Shown here piece after piece: positions 53,509 through 63,307 of a DNA stretch of 64,000 bases. The stretch comes from Deltaproteobacteria bacterium IMCC39524 (lineage in GTDB: Bacteria > Desulfobacterota > Desulfuromonadia > Desulfuromonadales > BM103): assembly GCA_029667085.1 (NCBI GenBank), contig JARUHJ010000007.1, positions 1 through 64,000 on the forward strand, in the 5' to 3' direction. The position numbers and the translations under genes are program-made. The notes beneath the pieces were generated by a model. The model was not told the DNA's origin, ran no database searches, and saw only the letters and a program-made list of their open reading frames with translations. Positions within the stretch are counted from its first letter, which is position 1; every line of letters begins with the position of its first letter.

Positions 53509-53618
53509 TGGGCTGATATAACGATCAAATCATCTCAGTTATAAACAAGGCTCTGTTTAAGATGTTGTCTTGTTCGCAGGTGAATTTTTTAATCGATGAA
53601 TTTCAAGAGAGGTGAACT

Positions 53619-55397
53619 ATGGCGGAAAGAATCTTTAAAGGTGGTGAATTCCTGGTTACGGAAGTGACTTGTGACGAGATCTTTACGCCAGAGGAGTTTA
53701 CTGACGAGCAGAAACAGATTGCTGAGACCACCGAGCAGTTTGTCGAAAATGAAATTGTGCCGCACATCGATGAGATTGAAGACCAGAATTTTGATCTGGT
53801 GATTGAAGCTTTCAAGAAATGCGGGGATCTTGGTCTGTTGATGATGGATACTCCGGAAGCGTATGGAGGCATGGAGCTGGACAAGGTGACCAGTATGCTG
53901 GTTGCCGAAAAGATAGCGCCTGCCGGAGGTTTTTCTGTCGCTTATGCGGCACACACCGGGATCGGTACTTTGCCGTTGGTTTATTATGGCACCGAGGCAC
54001 AGAAGGAGCAGTACCTGCCGAAACTGGTCAGCGGCGAATGGCCTGCTGCCTACTGTTTGACCGAGCCGGGTTCTGGTAGCGATGCCCTCGGCGCGCGAGC
54101 GACCGCGATTTTAAGCGAGGATGGGACACATTATATCCTCAACGGCACCAAGCAGTTCATCACTAATGGCAGTTTTGCCAAACTTTTCATTGTGTTTGCC
54201 AAGATTGACAAGGAACTCTTTACGGCCTTTCTGGTCGAAAAGGATTTTGAAGGCCTGGTTATTGGTCCCGAAGAGAAAAAAATGGGCATCAAGGGGTCTT
54301 CGACGACTCAAGTGATTCTCGATAACTGCAGGGTCCCGGTTGGAAATTTGCTGGGCGAGGCGGGCAAAGGTCATAAGATCGCTTTCAATGTCCTCAATGT
54401 CGGTCGCTTCAAGCTTGGCGCATGTGTGACCGGAGCTGCCAAGCAGGCGACTCTTGTCGGCGTCAGGTATGCTAATGAGCGTAAACAGTTTAATCAGCCG
54501 ATCAGTAGTTTTGGGGCCATTCAGGAAAAAATCGCTGATTTGACAGCGGAGACCTTCGCCGCTGAATCACTCGTCTACCGTTTGGCCGGTTTGCTTGATA
54601 CCAAGCTGGCAACCATCGATAGAGAGATCGACAACTACTATATTGAGTACCAGAAGGGAATCGAGGAGTACGCCACGGAATGCGCGATTTCCAAGGTTTA
54701 CTGTAGCGAGGTGCTGGCCCGGGTTGTCGATGAGGTGGTACAGATTCACGGTGGTTACGGTTTCGTCAGTGAATACCCGGCGGAACGTTTCTATCGTGAC
54801 GAACGAATTAACCGGATTTACGAGGGGACGAATGAAATCAATCGCTTATTGATTCCCGGTATGATCCTTAAGAAGTCGTTGAAGGGCGAACTGCCGTTGC
54901 AAGCCGAGGCCATGAAGGCTTTTGAGGCGCTGATGACGCCAAGCTTTGAGGAACTGGATGACTCGATTCCTTTCGCCGCCGAGAAAGCATTGCTGAAAAA
55001 TCTCAAGACGTTGTTTTTGATTCTCGCCGGTACGGCTGTACAGAAGTATATGACAAAGCTGGCTGATGAGCAGGAAATCCTCATGGCCGCGGCTGACATC
55101 GCAATTCAAATCTTTGCCATTGAAAGTGCTGTCTTGCGCGCCGAGAAGGCTTGTCGTTCAGCGAATGAAAAGAAAAAAGCTTTACTTGAGGCGGTTGTAA
55201 AAGTGTTTGCCTTCAGCGCCACGGAAATCGCCGGCAGTGCTGCCAAGAAGGGGGCTTTTTATGTTGAGGAAGGCGATCAGCTGTTGATGGTCTTGTCAGG
55301 AGTGCGGCGCTTTGCCAAGTATGATGCGACAGGGCTTCTGCAGGCCAAGCGGCTGTTGGCTGCGACCGTTTGTGAAGAGGAGAAATACCTGTTCTGA
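53619..55397 (+). CDS. fadE: acyl-CoA dehydrogenase
   Basis: 592 residues, longer than the usual 380 because of a C-terminal extension (about 400-592) found in VLCAD-like and FadE-like proteins. FAD-binding and substrate motifs: YCLTEPGSGSDA, FITNG, KMGIKGSSTTQVI. The catalytic base Glu is in YEGTNEINRL. First step of beta-oxidation. A 110-base gap precedes it, so a second promoter is possible. AGAGG precedes the ATG. Confidence 0.94.
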   Translation: MAERIFKGGEFLVTEVTCDEIFTPEEFTDEQKQIAETTEQFVENEIVPHIDEIEDQNFDLVIEAFKKCGDLGLLMMDTPEAYGGMELDKVTSMLVAEKIAPAGGFSVAYAAHTGIGTLPLVYYGTEAQKEQYLPKLVSGEWPAAYCLTEPGSGSDALGARATAILSEDGTHYILNGTKQFITNGSFAKLFIVFAKIDKELFTAFLVEKDFEGLVIGPEEKKMGIKGSSTTQVILDNCRVPVGNLLGEAGKGHKIAFNVLNVGRFKLGACVTGAAKQATLVGVRYANERKQFNQPISSFGAIQEKIADLTAETFAAESLVYRLAGLLDTKLATIDREIDNYYIEYQKGIEEYATECAISKVYCSEVLARVVDEVVQIHGGYGFVSEYPAERFYRDERINRIYEGTNEINRLLIPGMILKKSLKGELPLQAEAMKAFEALMTPSFEELDDSIPFAAEKALLKNLKTLFLILAGTAVQKYMTKLADEQEILMAAADIAIQIFAIESAVLRAEKACRSANEKKKALLEAVVKVFAFSATEIAGSAAKKGAFYVEEGDQLLMVLSGVRRFAKYDATGLLQAKRLLAATVCEEEKYLF

Positions 55398-55441
55398 TAA
55401 GGGCTCCTGGCCGGCCGTTCTTTGCTTTCAGTTTGCCCTGA

Positions 55442-56611
55442 TCAGAGCCAGGCCCGTTGCCGGAAAAAATCAGCGAGCCGATCGACGGCTGTGTTGAGAT
55501 TTTCCATTGAGTTGGCGTAAGAGAAACGCAGGAAGCCTTCGGCACCTTCCCCAAAATCAATGCCGGGGGTGAGAGCCACGCCGGTGGCTTCGAGGATCTC
55601 TTTGGCCAGGGCGAGCGAATCGTTGGAAATGTGGCGAGCATCGGCGAGCACGTAGAAGGCGCCAACCGGGTGCGTGTGGACTTTCAGGCCGATCTCCTCC
55701 AGGCGTGGAATCAGTTGGCGTCGCCGTCGATCATACTCCCTGCGCATCTCTTCGACATAAGAGTCACATTCCTTTAGAGCTGCAACTCCGGCCAACTGGA
55801 CGAAACTGTTGGCGCTGATCACGACATTCTGATGCAGGGTCTGCAGAGTTCTGACCGCATGCTCCGGGGCGATCAGGTAGCCGAGCCGCCAACCGGTCAT
55901 GGCGTAAGCCTTTGAAAAACCGCCGAGGACATAAGCTTTATCCGTGAATTCGAGAAGGCTGTGTTCTTCCCCTTCGTAAGTCAGACCGTGATAGATTTCA
56001 TCCGAGACTAGCGGGATCGGCAGTTCGGCAAGTGTTGCAAGTTCTGCTCGAGAGAGGATTGACCCGGCCGGATTGGCCGGTGAGTTGATCAGCAAAGCCC
56101 TGGTTCTGTCGTAAATCAGGGGGACTACGTCTTCTGGTTGTGGCTGGAATCCCTGCTCCGGGTGGGTTCGTAAAAAACGCGGCTTTGCACCGACAAAGCG
56201 GATGAAGTTGGGATAGCAGGCATAGCATGGGTCGGTGAGGATGACTTCGTCATCCGGGTTGCAGAGTGCGGCAAAGAGCAACAACATAAGCGGGCTGGTG
56301 CCGGAGGAGACGATGACCTGCTCCGGGTCAACGGTCACTTTGTAGCGTTTTTGGTAATGTTCTGCGATCGCTTCCCGTAGCTCGATGCGGCCGAGAGAGT
56401 GTGTGTAGCGCGTCTCTCCTGCCAGCATCGCTTTCTGGGCTGCCTTAACGATCGGCTCGGGGGTCGGGAAATCGGGCTCTCCAAGACAGAGGTAGATGAT
56501 TTCACGGCCCTCCAGCTCAAGGGTTTTGGCTCTCTCCATGATCTCCATGGCGAGAAACGGCGTGATTTCGGCGGCGCGCCGGGCGATATGTCCTTTGACG
56601 GGTGTCTGCAA
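55442..56611 (-). CDS. class I/II PLP-dependent aminotransferase
   Basis: 389 residues, fold type I. PLP Lys in GGFSKAYAMTGWRLGYL (about 233-249), pocket motifs SSGTSPLMLLL, NSPANPAGS and SDEIYHGLTYEGEE, and C-terminal Arg in FLRFSYANS. Close in pattern to aspartate/alanine-type aminotransferases; the amino donor cannot be told. Convergent with fadE (44-base gap). It is followed on the upstream side by a tiny lipoprotein gene. Confidence 0.9.
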   Translation of the reverse strand: MQTPVKGHIARRAAEITPFLAMEIMERAKTLELEGREIIYLCLGEPDFPTPEPIVKAAQKAMLAGETRYTHSLGRIELREAIAEHYQKRYKVTVDPEQVIVSSGTSPLMLLLFAALCNPDDEVILTDPCYACYPNFIRFVGAKPRFLRTHPEQGFQPQPEDVVPLIYDRTRALLINSPANPAGSILSRAELATLAELPIPLVSDEIYHGLTYEGEEHSLLEFTDKAYVLGGFSKAYAMTGWRLGYLIAPEHAVRTLQTLHQNVVISANSFVQLAGVAALKECDSYVEEMRREYDRRRRQLIPRLEEIGLKVHTHPVGAFYVLADARHISNDSLALAKEILEATGVALTPGIDFGEGAEGFLRFSYANSMENLNTAVDRLADFFRQRAWL

Positions 56612-56669
56612 GAGCGTTGACTCCAGATCGGGTGAAGAAGGCTTTGTTGTCAGGCTTCAAGGTTGTGCT

Positions 56670-56774
56670 TTAAATCCCAGGGATTCCGATGGGGCCCGGA
56701 AGGTCCGGGATGCACCCTGTTGTCACGAGCAGACAGACCATTAGGAGCAGGGCGAGCAAAAAAAGTTTTTTCAT
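56670..56774 (-). CDS. 34-residue lipoprotein
   Basis: ATG 56774 to TAA 56670. MKKLFLLALLLMVCLLV, lipobox TTGC (Cys21), then IPDLPGPIGIPGI. AAGGAAC precedes the ATG. Too short for a domain; the mature peptide has 14 residues rich in Pro and Gly. Similar in style to the entericidin-like gene at 59612-59740 but not homologous. Confidence 0.6.
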   Translation of the reverse strand: MKKLFLLALLLMVCLLVTTGCIPDLPGPIGIPGI

Positions 56775-56888
56775 CTTTGTTCCTTATGTGAAGAAGGCTG
56801 TTTCTGTTGTGGAATAAGAGCTTGTGATGCAAACGCACTTTAGCAATTCTTCCGATAGTTGCAACAAAAAGTTGTCAGTACAGTTTCT

Positions 56889-57992
56889 CTATAACATGCC
56901 GGTGAACAGGTTGTCGTAGCGTGTTATCTGCTTTTGCCAGCCGTAACGGGCAACGTGGGAGCGCAAGAGACCCTTTTGTTGAACAGGTTTTTTTAAAATG
57001 TTCCGTAAACGTTGCAGCAGGTTTTCAAAGTCATCATAGAGAAAATCGTCTTGCAGTGCCGGGGGAATATGCTCCGGGTAAGCCAGGCGACGCGGCAGGA
57101 GTGGTGTGCAGTTACAGTAGATGGCCTGAATGACGCTGGCTCCAAAAAAGTCATGATTGGAGTTGACGGGCAGGATGTCAGCCCGCCAGAGCCAATGGGC
57201 ATAATCGGCAAAATTTTCGGCATAGCCAAAATGGATAATCCGCTCGCCGAGACGTTGCTGTGCCTCGGTAAAGACAGGCGGGCAGTTGCGGTAGGACTCA
57301 CCCAGTACAGACACTTCGAAAGCGAATTCTTCCTCTTGCAGGCGGTAGAGAGCCGTGAAGAATTCTTCCGGGTTCTTGTCATATTCCCAGCGGTGGTTCC
57401 AGAGGATCAGTGGTGGTTTGCTGGCCTCGTCGATTGTTTCTTGCCGGTGTTCGTCAAAGCGCTGCAGGTCGAGACCCAGGTGGAGGACTTCACTCTTGGC
57501 TTTGATCAGATCAACACTCTCCAGCTCATTCTGGTCGGGAAAGCTTTTCAAAAACTCAGTCAGTTGACCGGTGAAAGCTTCAAGGTGGTATTGTGAGTTG
57601 AAGAGGACCTTGTCAGCAGCGAGAGCGCTGGTGTAATTGATGAATGCATAGTGGGCGCGTTGCTGCGCCGGGTTGGCTCCGTTGGGAGACCAGGGGTAGG
57701 ACAATTGATTCTCGTGAAAATAGAGTGCGGTCGGCAACCCGGCCGTTTTCGCCCGGGTCAGGGCAAGAAAGGTTGTCAGATCGAGCATGTCGCTGGCAAG
57801 CAGAAGATCGGGTAGAGCATCGCTCTCCATAAAGTGGCGGGCCAGGGTCACCGCTCCACCGTGCATGCGCCATTTCCAACGTCGCCCGCTCAGTGTCATC
57901 AGTTTTACGTCATGCTGGCTGTAGCGGGCAAACTCTTCCGCCCAGACGGCATGGGAGCCGGTATGGAAAGGCTCAAGTAGACATATTTTCAT
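56889..57992 (-). CDS. GTDC1/DUF3524-type glycosyltransferase
   Basis: 367 residues. The start MKICLLEPFHTGSHAVWAEEFARYSQHDVKLMTLSGRRWKWRMHGGA matches DUF3524, which in animal GTDC1 (QTMAN) is the N-terminus of the enzyme that mannosylates queuosine in tRNA-Asp. A GT-B fold follows, with ILWNHRWEYDKNPEEFF (about 205-221) and HDFFGASVIQAIYCNCTPLLP. Whether the bacterial protein also modifies tRNA is unproven. Single gene. Confidence 0.85.
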   Translation of the reverse strand: MKICLLEPFHTGSHAVWAEEFARYSQHDVKLMTLSGRRWKWRMHGGAVTLARHFMESDALPDLLLASDMLDLTTFLALTRAKTAGLPTALYFHENQLSYPWSPNGANPAQQRAHYAFINYTSALAADKVLFNSQYHLEAFTGQLTEFLKSFPDQNELESVDLIKAKSEVLHLGLDLQRFDEHRQETIDEASKPPLILWNHRWEYDKNPEEFFTALYRLQEEEFAFEVSVLGESYRNCPPVFTEAQQRLGERIIHFGYAENFADYAHWLWRADILPVNSNHDFFGASVIQAIYCNCTPLLPRRLAYPEHIPPALQDDFLYDDFENLLQRLRNILKKPVQQKGLLRSHVARYGWQKQITRYDNLFTGML

Positions 57993-58211
57993 TTTTCCGG
58001 CTCCATGGTGGTGATGATTCTAGTCGCTGGCAGGGGGTTTGACAAGGCTTGAGTTTGCCCCTGGGTGAACAAAAGCAGCGAGACAAGATGGGGCCGATGG
58101 TCCAGAACAAGACCCGGATGTTTCTGGTCTGTTCAACAGAGATTTCCAGGGTTATTTTTTTAGGTGCTTTACATTTTTTCCATTTTTGTGAAAAGAGGAG
58201 ATAGTGATCCC

Positions 58212-58436
58212 GTGAGTGAACAGCAAATCAACAACCCTCTGCATGGTGTAACTTTGGAGCAGGTCGTAGAGAGACTGGTTGAATTTTATGGTTGGAATGA
58301 ACTGGGGCAACGCATCGATATTAACTGTTTCCGGAATGATCCTTCCGTGAAGTCCAGTCTCAAGTTTCTACGCAAGACGCCCTGGGCAAGGAAGAAGGTT
58401 GAAGAGCTGTTCCTTGCTACAAAACAGGGCGCTTAG
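58212..58436 (+). CDS. VF530/DUF2132 family protein
   Basis: About 74 residues from GTG 58212, the point from which it aligns with the family ([45 protein letters not shown]). The frame is open from 58164, and GAGGAG lies 13 bases upstream, a bit far. This highly conserved small protein has a fold suggested to bind DNA, with no settled function. Stands alone. Confidence 0.85.
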   Translation: MSEQQINNPLHGVTLEQVVERLVEFYGWNELGQRIDINCFRNDPSVKSSLKFLRKTPWARKKVEELFLATKQGA

Positions 58437-58719
58437 GGTGGTATGACTGTACAGGTCAAGGAAATAGGGTTACCTATGTCTATAGCTCATACCTGACCTT
58501 TTTTCTTCCGCTATTTTTTGCACAAATGCAAAGAAAAATATATCCAGGTTTGCAAATCTGCAAGCCGTTCAAGTACAAACCGATATTTTTTGGTTTATTT
58601 TATTCTCTAAATATATGTAATTGTTGACTAAAAAAAGACTCTGGTTTTTTAGAACAATGGTATGAACCTTGCCTTAAGAGATGTGCGTTATTGCAACCCA
58701 TACTCCCTGGAGGTCTCTT

Positions 58720-59541
58720 ATGAAGGCATGTATCAATGGCAATTGGTTGGCTTATGATGATGTCGGCTGCGGTCCAGCCGTGATCCTGATCCACAGTTTT
58801 CCACTCTGTCGGCAAATGTGGCAAGCGCAGATCGAAGCTCTCTCGGGGCAGGGCATGCGTGTTGTCGCTCCTGATTTAAGGGGCTTTGGTGAAAGTGTTT
58901 GTGTCGAAGAAAGCTTTAGTCTCGCCGCATTGTCCGACGACATCAATGCGCTGATGAGTTATCTCGGTATTGGCCGTGCGGTTATGGTTGGTTTCTCCAT
59001 GGCCGGTGGGCTTTTATTGGATATGCTTGAGCGCTATCCTCACCGGGTTGCCGCAACCTGCTTCTTGTCGCCAGCGATGCAGCCGGGAGATGCTGCCGAA
59101 GAGGTCCGTCGTTTTGATTTGGCAGAACTGGTTCGAGAAGGACATCGCCCGACAGCAATTGATAACCTTTGTGAACACCTTCTCTCAGGGCAGCCTTCAG
59201 AGGCTAAGCGGAACATGAAAAGCCAGCTGCGTGACTGGATGGGAAAGCCTTCTGATACGATGCTGGCGGGAGCTTTGGCTTCGCGGCCGAGTCGGCTCAG
59301 ATACCGTGATGAAGGTCAGCTCTATCCTGTCCCGACCCTGGTCATGACCGGCGCCCGAGACAAGGTCATGACGGCACTCAAGCAGCCTGGTCCGGAAAAT
59401 TGTGTCCGTCAGCTCATCAATGACGCCGGTCACCTGATTAACTTGGAGGCTCCTGATGAAGTCAACCAGAGTCTGATCGGTTTTCTGCAGAGCCTGAGTA
59501 ATGTCAAACTGCATCATCCCCGTTTACAGAGGGTGGCATAG
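58720..59541 (+). CDS. alpha/beta hydrolase
   Basis: 273 residues from ATG 58720 (GGAGG 6 bases upstream; frame open from 58681). Oxyanion region LIHSFPLCRQMW, nucleophile elbow VGFSMAGG with Ser near 99, acid in TGARDKV and catalytic His in DAGHLINLEAPDE. Resembles 3-oxoadipate enol-lactonase or esterase-type hydrolases. Not similar enough to OleB to suggest a link with the ole genes. Substrate unknown. Confidence 0.88.
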   Translation: MKACINGNWLAYDDVGCGPAVILIHSFPLCRQMWQAQIEALSGQGMRVVAPDLRGFGESVCVEESFSLAALSDDINALMSYLGIGRAVMVGFSMAGGLLLDMLERYPHRVAATCFLSPAMQPGDAAEEVRRFDLAELVREGHRPTAIDNLCEHLLSGQPSEAKRNMKSQLRDWMGKPSDTMLAGALASRPSRLRYRDEGQLYPVPTLVMTGARDKVMTALKQPGPENCVRQLINDAGHLINLEAPDEVNQSLIGFLQSLSNVKLHHPRLQRVA

Positions 59542-59581
59542 TAAGAATCACTATCAGTGGCTTGATTGCTTCTAGATAAAG

Positions 59582-59610
59582 GAAAAGGCTGCCTTGAGGG
59601 GCAGCCTTTT
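59582..59610 (-). terminator. terminator after the ileS-lspA-lipoprotein unit
   Basis: AAAGGCTGCC pairs with GGCAGCCTTT around CCTCAA; U-rich on the minus strand side. It serves also the hydrolase from the left. Confidence 0.85.
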
Positions 59611-59611
59611 G

Positions 59612-59740
59612 TTAGTTTGCTTTTTCCTGAACCCATTCGCCGGCGTCTTCCACGTCTTTGCCGAGGCCTTTCATGGTTTCACAGGCAGACAGGGTGAATA
59701 CCATAAAGCCCAGCGCCAGAAGCAGACAGATTTTTTTCAT
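59612..59740 (-). CDS. entericidin-like small lipoprotein
   Basis: 42 residues: MKKICLLLALGFMVFT, lipobox LSAC (Cys20), mature ETMKGLGKDVEDAGEWVQEKAN. The TxKGxGxDVxxAG pattern is that of entericidin A/B family peptides. GGAGGAG precedes the ATG, which overlaps the lspA stop by four bases (ATGA). A lipoprotein coupled to the lipoprotein signal peptidase gene fits well functionally. Confidence 0.85.
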   Translation of the reverse strand: MKKICLLLALGFMVFTLSACETMKGLGKDVEDAGEWVQEKAN

Positions 59741-60240
59741 AACGTACTCTCCTCCTTTTCAGATTTAGATTTGTTCCTGTCTTCACGCCACATCTCGATA
59801 AACAGAAGTGTGACGCCTATAGTGATTGCTGAATCGGCGACGTTGAAGGCCGGCCAGTGGTAGCGTTGCCAAAAGACGTCAAGGAAGTCAATGACTTCGC
59901 CGAGTCGGATACGGTCGATCAGGTTGCCGAAAGCTCCGGAAAAAACCAGAGACAAGGCAAAAAAGGCCAGCTTTTGGTCTTCTCTGAGTCGCTTGATATA
60001 CCAGAGGATGCCGAGCATGGCGATGATCGATACGGTGATGAAGAAGGGGATGCGGATAGCGCTGTCGGAGAGGATGCCGAAGGCCGCCCCCTTGTTGCGG
60101 ACATAGGTCAGGTGGAAAAACCCACGGATTACCGGCACCGTTTCGTGGAGGCGGAAGTTGGCGTCCACGTACAGTTTGCTTGCCTGGTCAAGAATCAAAA
60201 GAACCAGGCTGATGGCCGATAATGTGTAATACCTTTTCAT
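59737..60240 (-). CDS. lspA: lipoprotein signal peptidase
   Basis: 167 residues, four membrane spans. Catalytic Asp pair in GNLIDRIRLG and AFNVADSAI, with the NKGAAFG motif at about 53-59. Cleaves signal peptides ahead of the lipidated Cys. It lies 148 bases downstream of ileS, the classic ileS-lspA order. Confidence 0.97.
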   Translation of the reverse strand: MKRYYTLSAISLVLLILDQASKLYVDANFRLHETVPVIRGFFHLTYVRNKGAAFGILSDSAIRIPFFITVSIIAMLGILWYIKRLREDQKLAFFALSLVFSGAFGNLIDRIRLGEVIDFLDVFWQRYHWPAFNVADSAITIGVTLLFIEMWREDRNKSKSEKEESTL

Positions 60241-60388
60241 AGGTTCTCGGTACGCGCGGCGAGTAACGTGGGATGCAAAAAAAACTTAACAACAAACGCT
60301 TACTGTTGCGCTGTCAGATTGTCGAGGGCTTGCGGGTGGGTCGTGCCTGTTCTCGTCACTCATTCCGCGTGCCGCGTTTCGTTTGTCT

Positions 60389-63163
60389 TCAGGCAAGAGC
60401 TTGAAGACAGCGGTGGCAGATCTCGGGGTGATCATCATGGTCACCAACTGTTGTGGCGTAGTTCCAGCAGCGCGAGCATTTTTCGCCATCGGCCTTGCTG
60501 ACGCGGATCTTCAACCCAGGCAAGTTCTCCCCCGTAGTAGCGTTTTCCAGACTATCTGTCACTTCAACCTGAGAGACAATCAACAGGCAGGCCAGCTGTG
60601 CCGACTCTTGTTTAAGCAAATCGGCCAAGGCGCCATCGGCAGCGAGTTCTACGCGCGCGTCAAGAGAATGACCGATGATCTTCTCTGCACGGGCCAATTC
60701 GAGAACTTTGGCAACGTCACTGCGAACAGCCAGGATACGTTCGTACTTTTCCTCCAAGGCATTATCGATAAGACTATCCTCAAAGCTTGGGAACTCTGCC
60801 AAGTGGACACTCTCTTCACGCTCTCCAGGTATAAACTCCCAAATCTCTTCAGCGGTGAAGGAGAGGACCGGAGCCATCATGCGGGTCAGTGCATCCAGGA
60901 TGCGATACATAGAGGTCTGGGCGCTGCGGCGCTCCAGGCTCTCGGTCGGCGAGGTGTAGAGCCGGTCCTTGAGGACGTCGAGGTAAAAAGCGCTCATATC
61001 GACAGAACAGAAGTTGTGTACAGCGTGATAGAGCACGTGGAAATCGTAAGATTCGTAGGATTTCAGAACGCGATTAACCAGTTCTTCCAGGCGGGAGAGA
61101 GCCCAGCGATCGATCTCGAGCAGATCCTTGTCGGCAACCGTGTCGGTGGCCGGATCGAAATCATGGATGTTGCCCAGGATGTAGCGGGCCGTGTTGCGGA
61201 TGCGTCGATAAGCTTCTGAGACCTGCTTGAGGATCGCATCGCCGACGCGGGTGTCGTTGCGGTAATCCTGGGTGGCCACCCAGAGACGCAGGATCTCGGC
61301 GCCATATTGTTTGATGACTTTTTCTGGAGCGACGACATTGCCGACCGACTTGGACATCGGGCGACCTTTCTCGTCGAGCACGAAGCCATGAGTCAGAACC
61401 GCTTTGTATGGCGCCGCATCACGGGTGCCGACCGAGGCGAGCAGGCTGGAATGGAACCAGCCGCGATGCTGGTCACTGCCTTCGAGGTAGAGATCGGCTG
61501 GTGTCTTGAGCTGTTCTTTCTTCTCCACGACCGCGGCATGCGAAACGCCGGAGTCGAACCAGACGTCAAGGATGTCCATCTCTTTGCGGAAATCATCATG
61601 GCCGCAACTTGGGCAGACAGTGCCCTCAGGCAAGAGCTCTTTGGCTTCTTTTTCGTACCAGATATCGCTGCCCGTCTCTTCGAAAAGATCGGCGACATGG
61701 TGCATGATCTTGCCATCGGCCAAAGCTTCATCGCATTTGCCGCAATAGAAGACCGTGATCGGTACACCCCAGCTGCGCTGGCGGCTGATACACCAGTCGG
61801 GACGGTTTTCGATCATGTTGTAGATGCGGTCGCGTCCCCAGTGTGGAATCCACTGTACATCGTTTATGTGCTCGAGTGCTTTCTGGCGGAGTTGATTGGC
61901 TTCCATGGAGATGAACCACTGTTCGGTGGCCCGGAAGATGATCGGTTTCTTGCAGCGCCAGCAGTGGGGGTAGCTGTGAGAAAGCTTGTCTTCGCCGAGC
62001 AGCGCGCCAACTTCTGCCAACTTGGCGCTGACCTGAGGGTTGACGGCTGGAACTTTCTCCTTGCCAAAGAACTCAAGGTCCTCACGGTAACGACCGTAGT
62101 CGTCAACCGGGTTGTAGATTTCGAGTCCGTAACGCAGGCCGGTCAGGTAGTCATCATGACCATGCCCGGGCGCGGTGTGTACGCATCCGGTCCCAGCTTC
62201 AAGGGTGACGTAATCGCCGAGGACCAGAAGTGAAGCGCGGTCGTAAAGCGGGTGGCGGCACTCTTTCTTTTCGAAGACGTCAGCCTGAAAGGTTTTGGCG
62301 ATTTTGAATTCAGTGATGTTGAGTTCGGCCAGGACCTGGGCGTGCAGGCCTTCTGCCATGACCAACAGCTCGGCGCCGGTGTCGATGGCGACGTAAGGCA
62401 GCTCAGGGTGCAAGCAGACGGCCAGGTTGGCTGGAATCGTCCAGGGGGTCGTCGTCCAGATAACAAACGACAAGGGTTTTTCGGCGAGCGCGTCAAAGCC
62501 TGCAGGTAACTCGTCCAGGTAGGGGAACTTGACGAAGATCGATGGCGAGGTGTGGTCTTCATACTCGACTTCGGCCTCAGCCAGCGCTGTTACGCAGGAA
62601 GAACACCAGTGGATTGGTTTGCGTCCCTTGTAGAGACCATCTCGTTCGGCAAAGCGCGCAAGCTCACGAGCGGTTGCTGCTTCGTAATCGGTGGTCATGG
62701 TCAGGTAGGGATGTTTCCAGTCACCGAAAATGCCGAGACGGCGGAATTCATCACTCTGGATGTCGACCCATTCTTTGGCGTAGGTGCGGCACTCTTTGCG
62801 AACCTCGGCCTTGGTCATCTCCCGCTTCTTCTTGCCCAGCTTCTGATCGACTTTCAGCTCGATCGGCAGGCCATGGCAATCCCAGCCGGGGACGTAAGGC
62901 GCATAATAGCCCTGCATCCGCTTGCTTTTGATGACGATGTCTTTGAGGATTTTGTTCAGCGCATGGCCAATGTGAATGTTGCCATTGGCATAGGGAGGGC
63001 CGTCGTGCAGAGTGAAGTTGGGCTTCTCCTGGTTCGGCTCGCTAAGTTTGCGGTCGAGATCCAGTTCGGTCCAGCGGAGCATGATTTCCGGCTCGCGTTG
63101 TGGCAGGTTGCCGCGCATCGGGAAATCGGTTGCCGGAAGATTTAGCGTCTCTTTGTAGTCCAT
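60389..63163 (-). CDS. ileS: isoleucyl-tRNA synthetase
   Basis: 924 residues from ATG 63163 (GAGG 6 bases upstream; frame open to 63205). HIGH motif as GNIHIGHALNK, KMSKS as GRPMSKSVGN, editing domain in between (TTPWTIPANLAV and GTGCVHTAPGHGHDDY), and a C-terminal zinc site (CSRCWNY..CHRC). Standard bacterial type I IleRS. Confidence 0.97.
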   Translation of the reverse strand: MDYKETLNLPATDFPMRGNLPQREPEIMLRWTELDLDRKLSEPNQEKPNFTLHDGPPYANGNIHIGHALNKILKDIVIKSKRMQGYYAPYVPGWDCHGLPIELKVDQKLGKKKREMTKAEVRKECRTYAKEWVDIQSDEFRRLGIFGDWKHPYLTMTTDYEAATARELARFAERDGLYKGRKPIHWCSSCVTALAEAEVEYEDHTSPSIFVKFPYLDELPAGFDALAEKPLSFVIWTTTPWTIPANLAVCLHPELPYVAIDTGAELLVMAEGLHAQVLAELNITEFKIAKTFQADVFEKKECRHPLYDRASLLVLGDYVTLEAGTGCVHTAPGHGHDDYLTGLRYGLEIYNPVDDYGRYREDLEFFGKEKVPAVNPQVSAKLAEVGALLGEDKLSHSYPHCWRCKKPIIFRATEQWFISMEANQLRQKALEHINDVQWIPHWGRDRIYNMIENRPDWCISRQRSWGVPITVFYCGKCDEALADGKIMHHVADLFEETGSDIWYEKEAKELLPEGTVCPSCGHDDFRKEMDILDVWFDSGVSHAAVVEKKEQLKTPADLYLEGSDQHRGWFHSSLLASVGTRDAAPYKAVLTHGFVLDEKGRPMSKSVGNVVAPEKVIKQYGAEILRLWVATQDYRNDTRVGDAILKQVSEAYRRIRNTARYILGNIHDFDPATDTVADKDLLEIDRWALSRLEELVNRVLKSYESYDFHVLYHAVHNFCSVDMSAFYLDVLKDRLYTSPTESLERRSAQTSMYRILDALTRMMAPVLSFTAEEIWEFIPGEREESVHLAEFPSFEDSLIDNALEEKYERILAVRSDVAKVLELARAEKIIGHSLDARVELAADGALADLLKQESAQLACLLIVSQVEVTDSLENATTGENLPGLKIRVSKADGEKCSRCWNYATTVGDHDDHPEICHRCLQALA

Positions 63164-63307
63164 ATTCAGCCTCGCAGGCCCCCTTTTCGGTGCAGATTTG
63201 AACACCGCAACTTATCAAAATGGCTGAATAAGTCAAGGTAAATCAGGGGATTGAGCTGAGGTAGAACCTCTGAATAAGGGCTTTTGCTAATCGGGCCTGT
63301 CTCTTGT

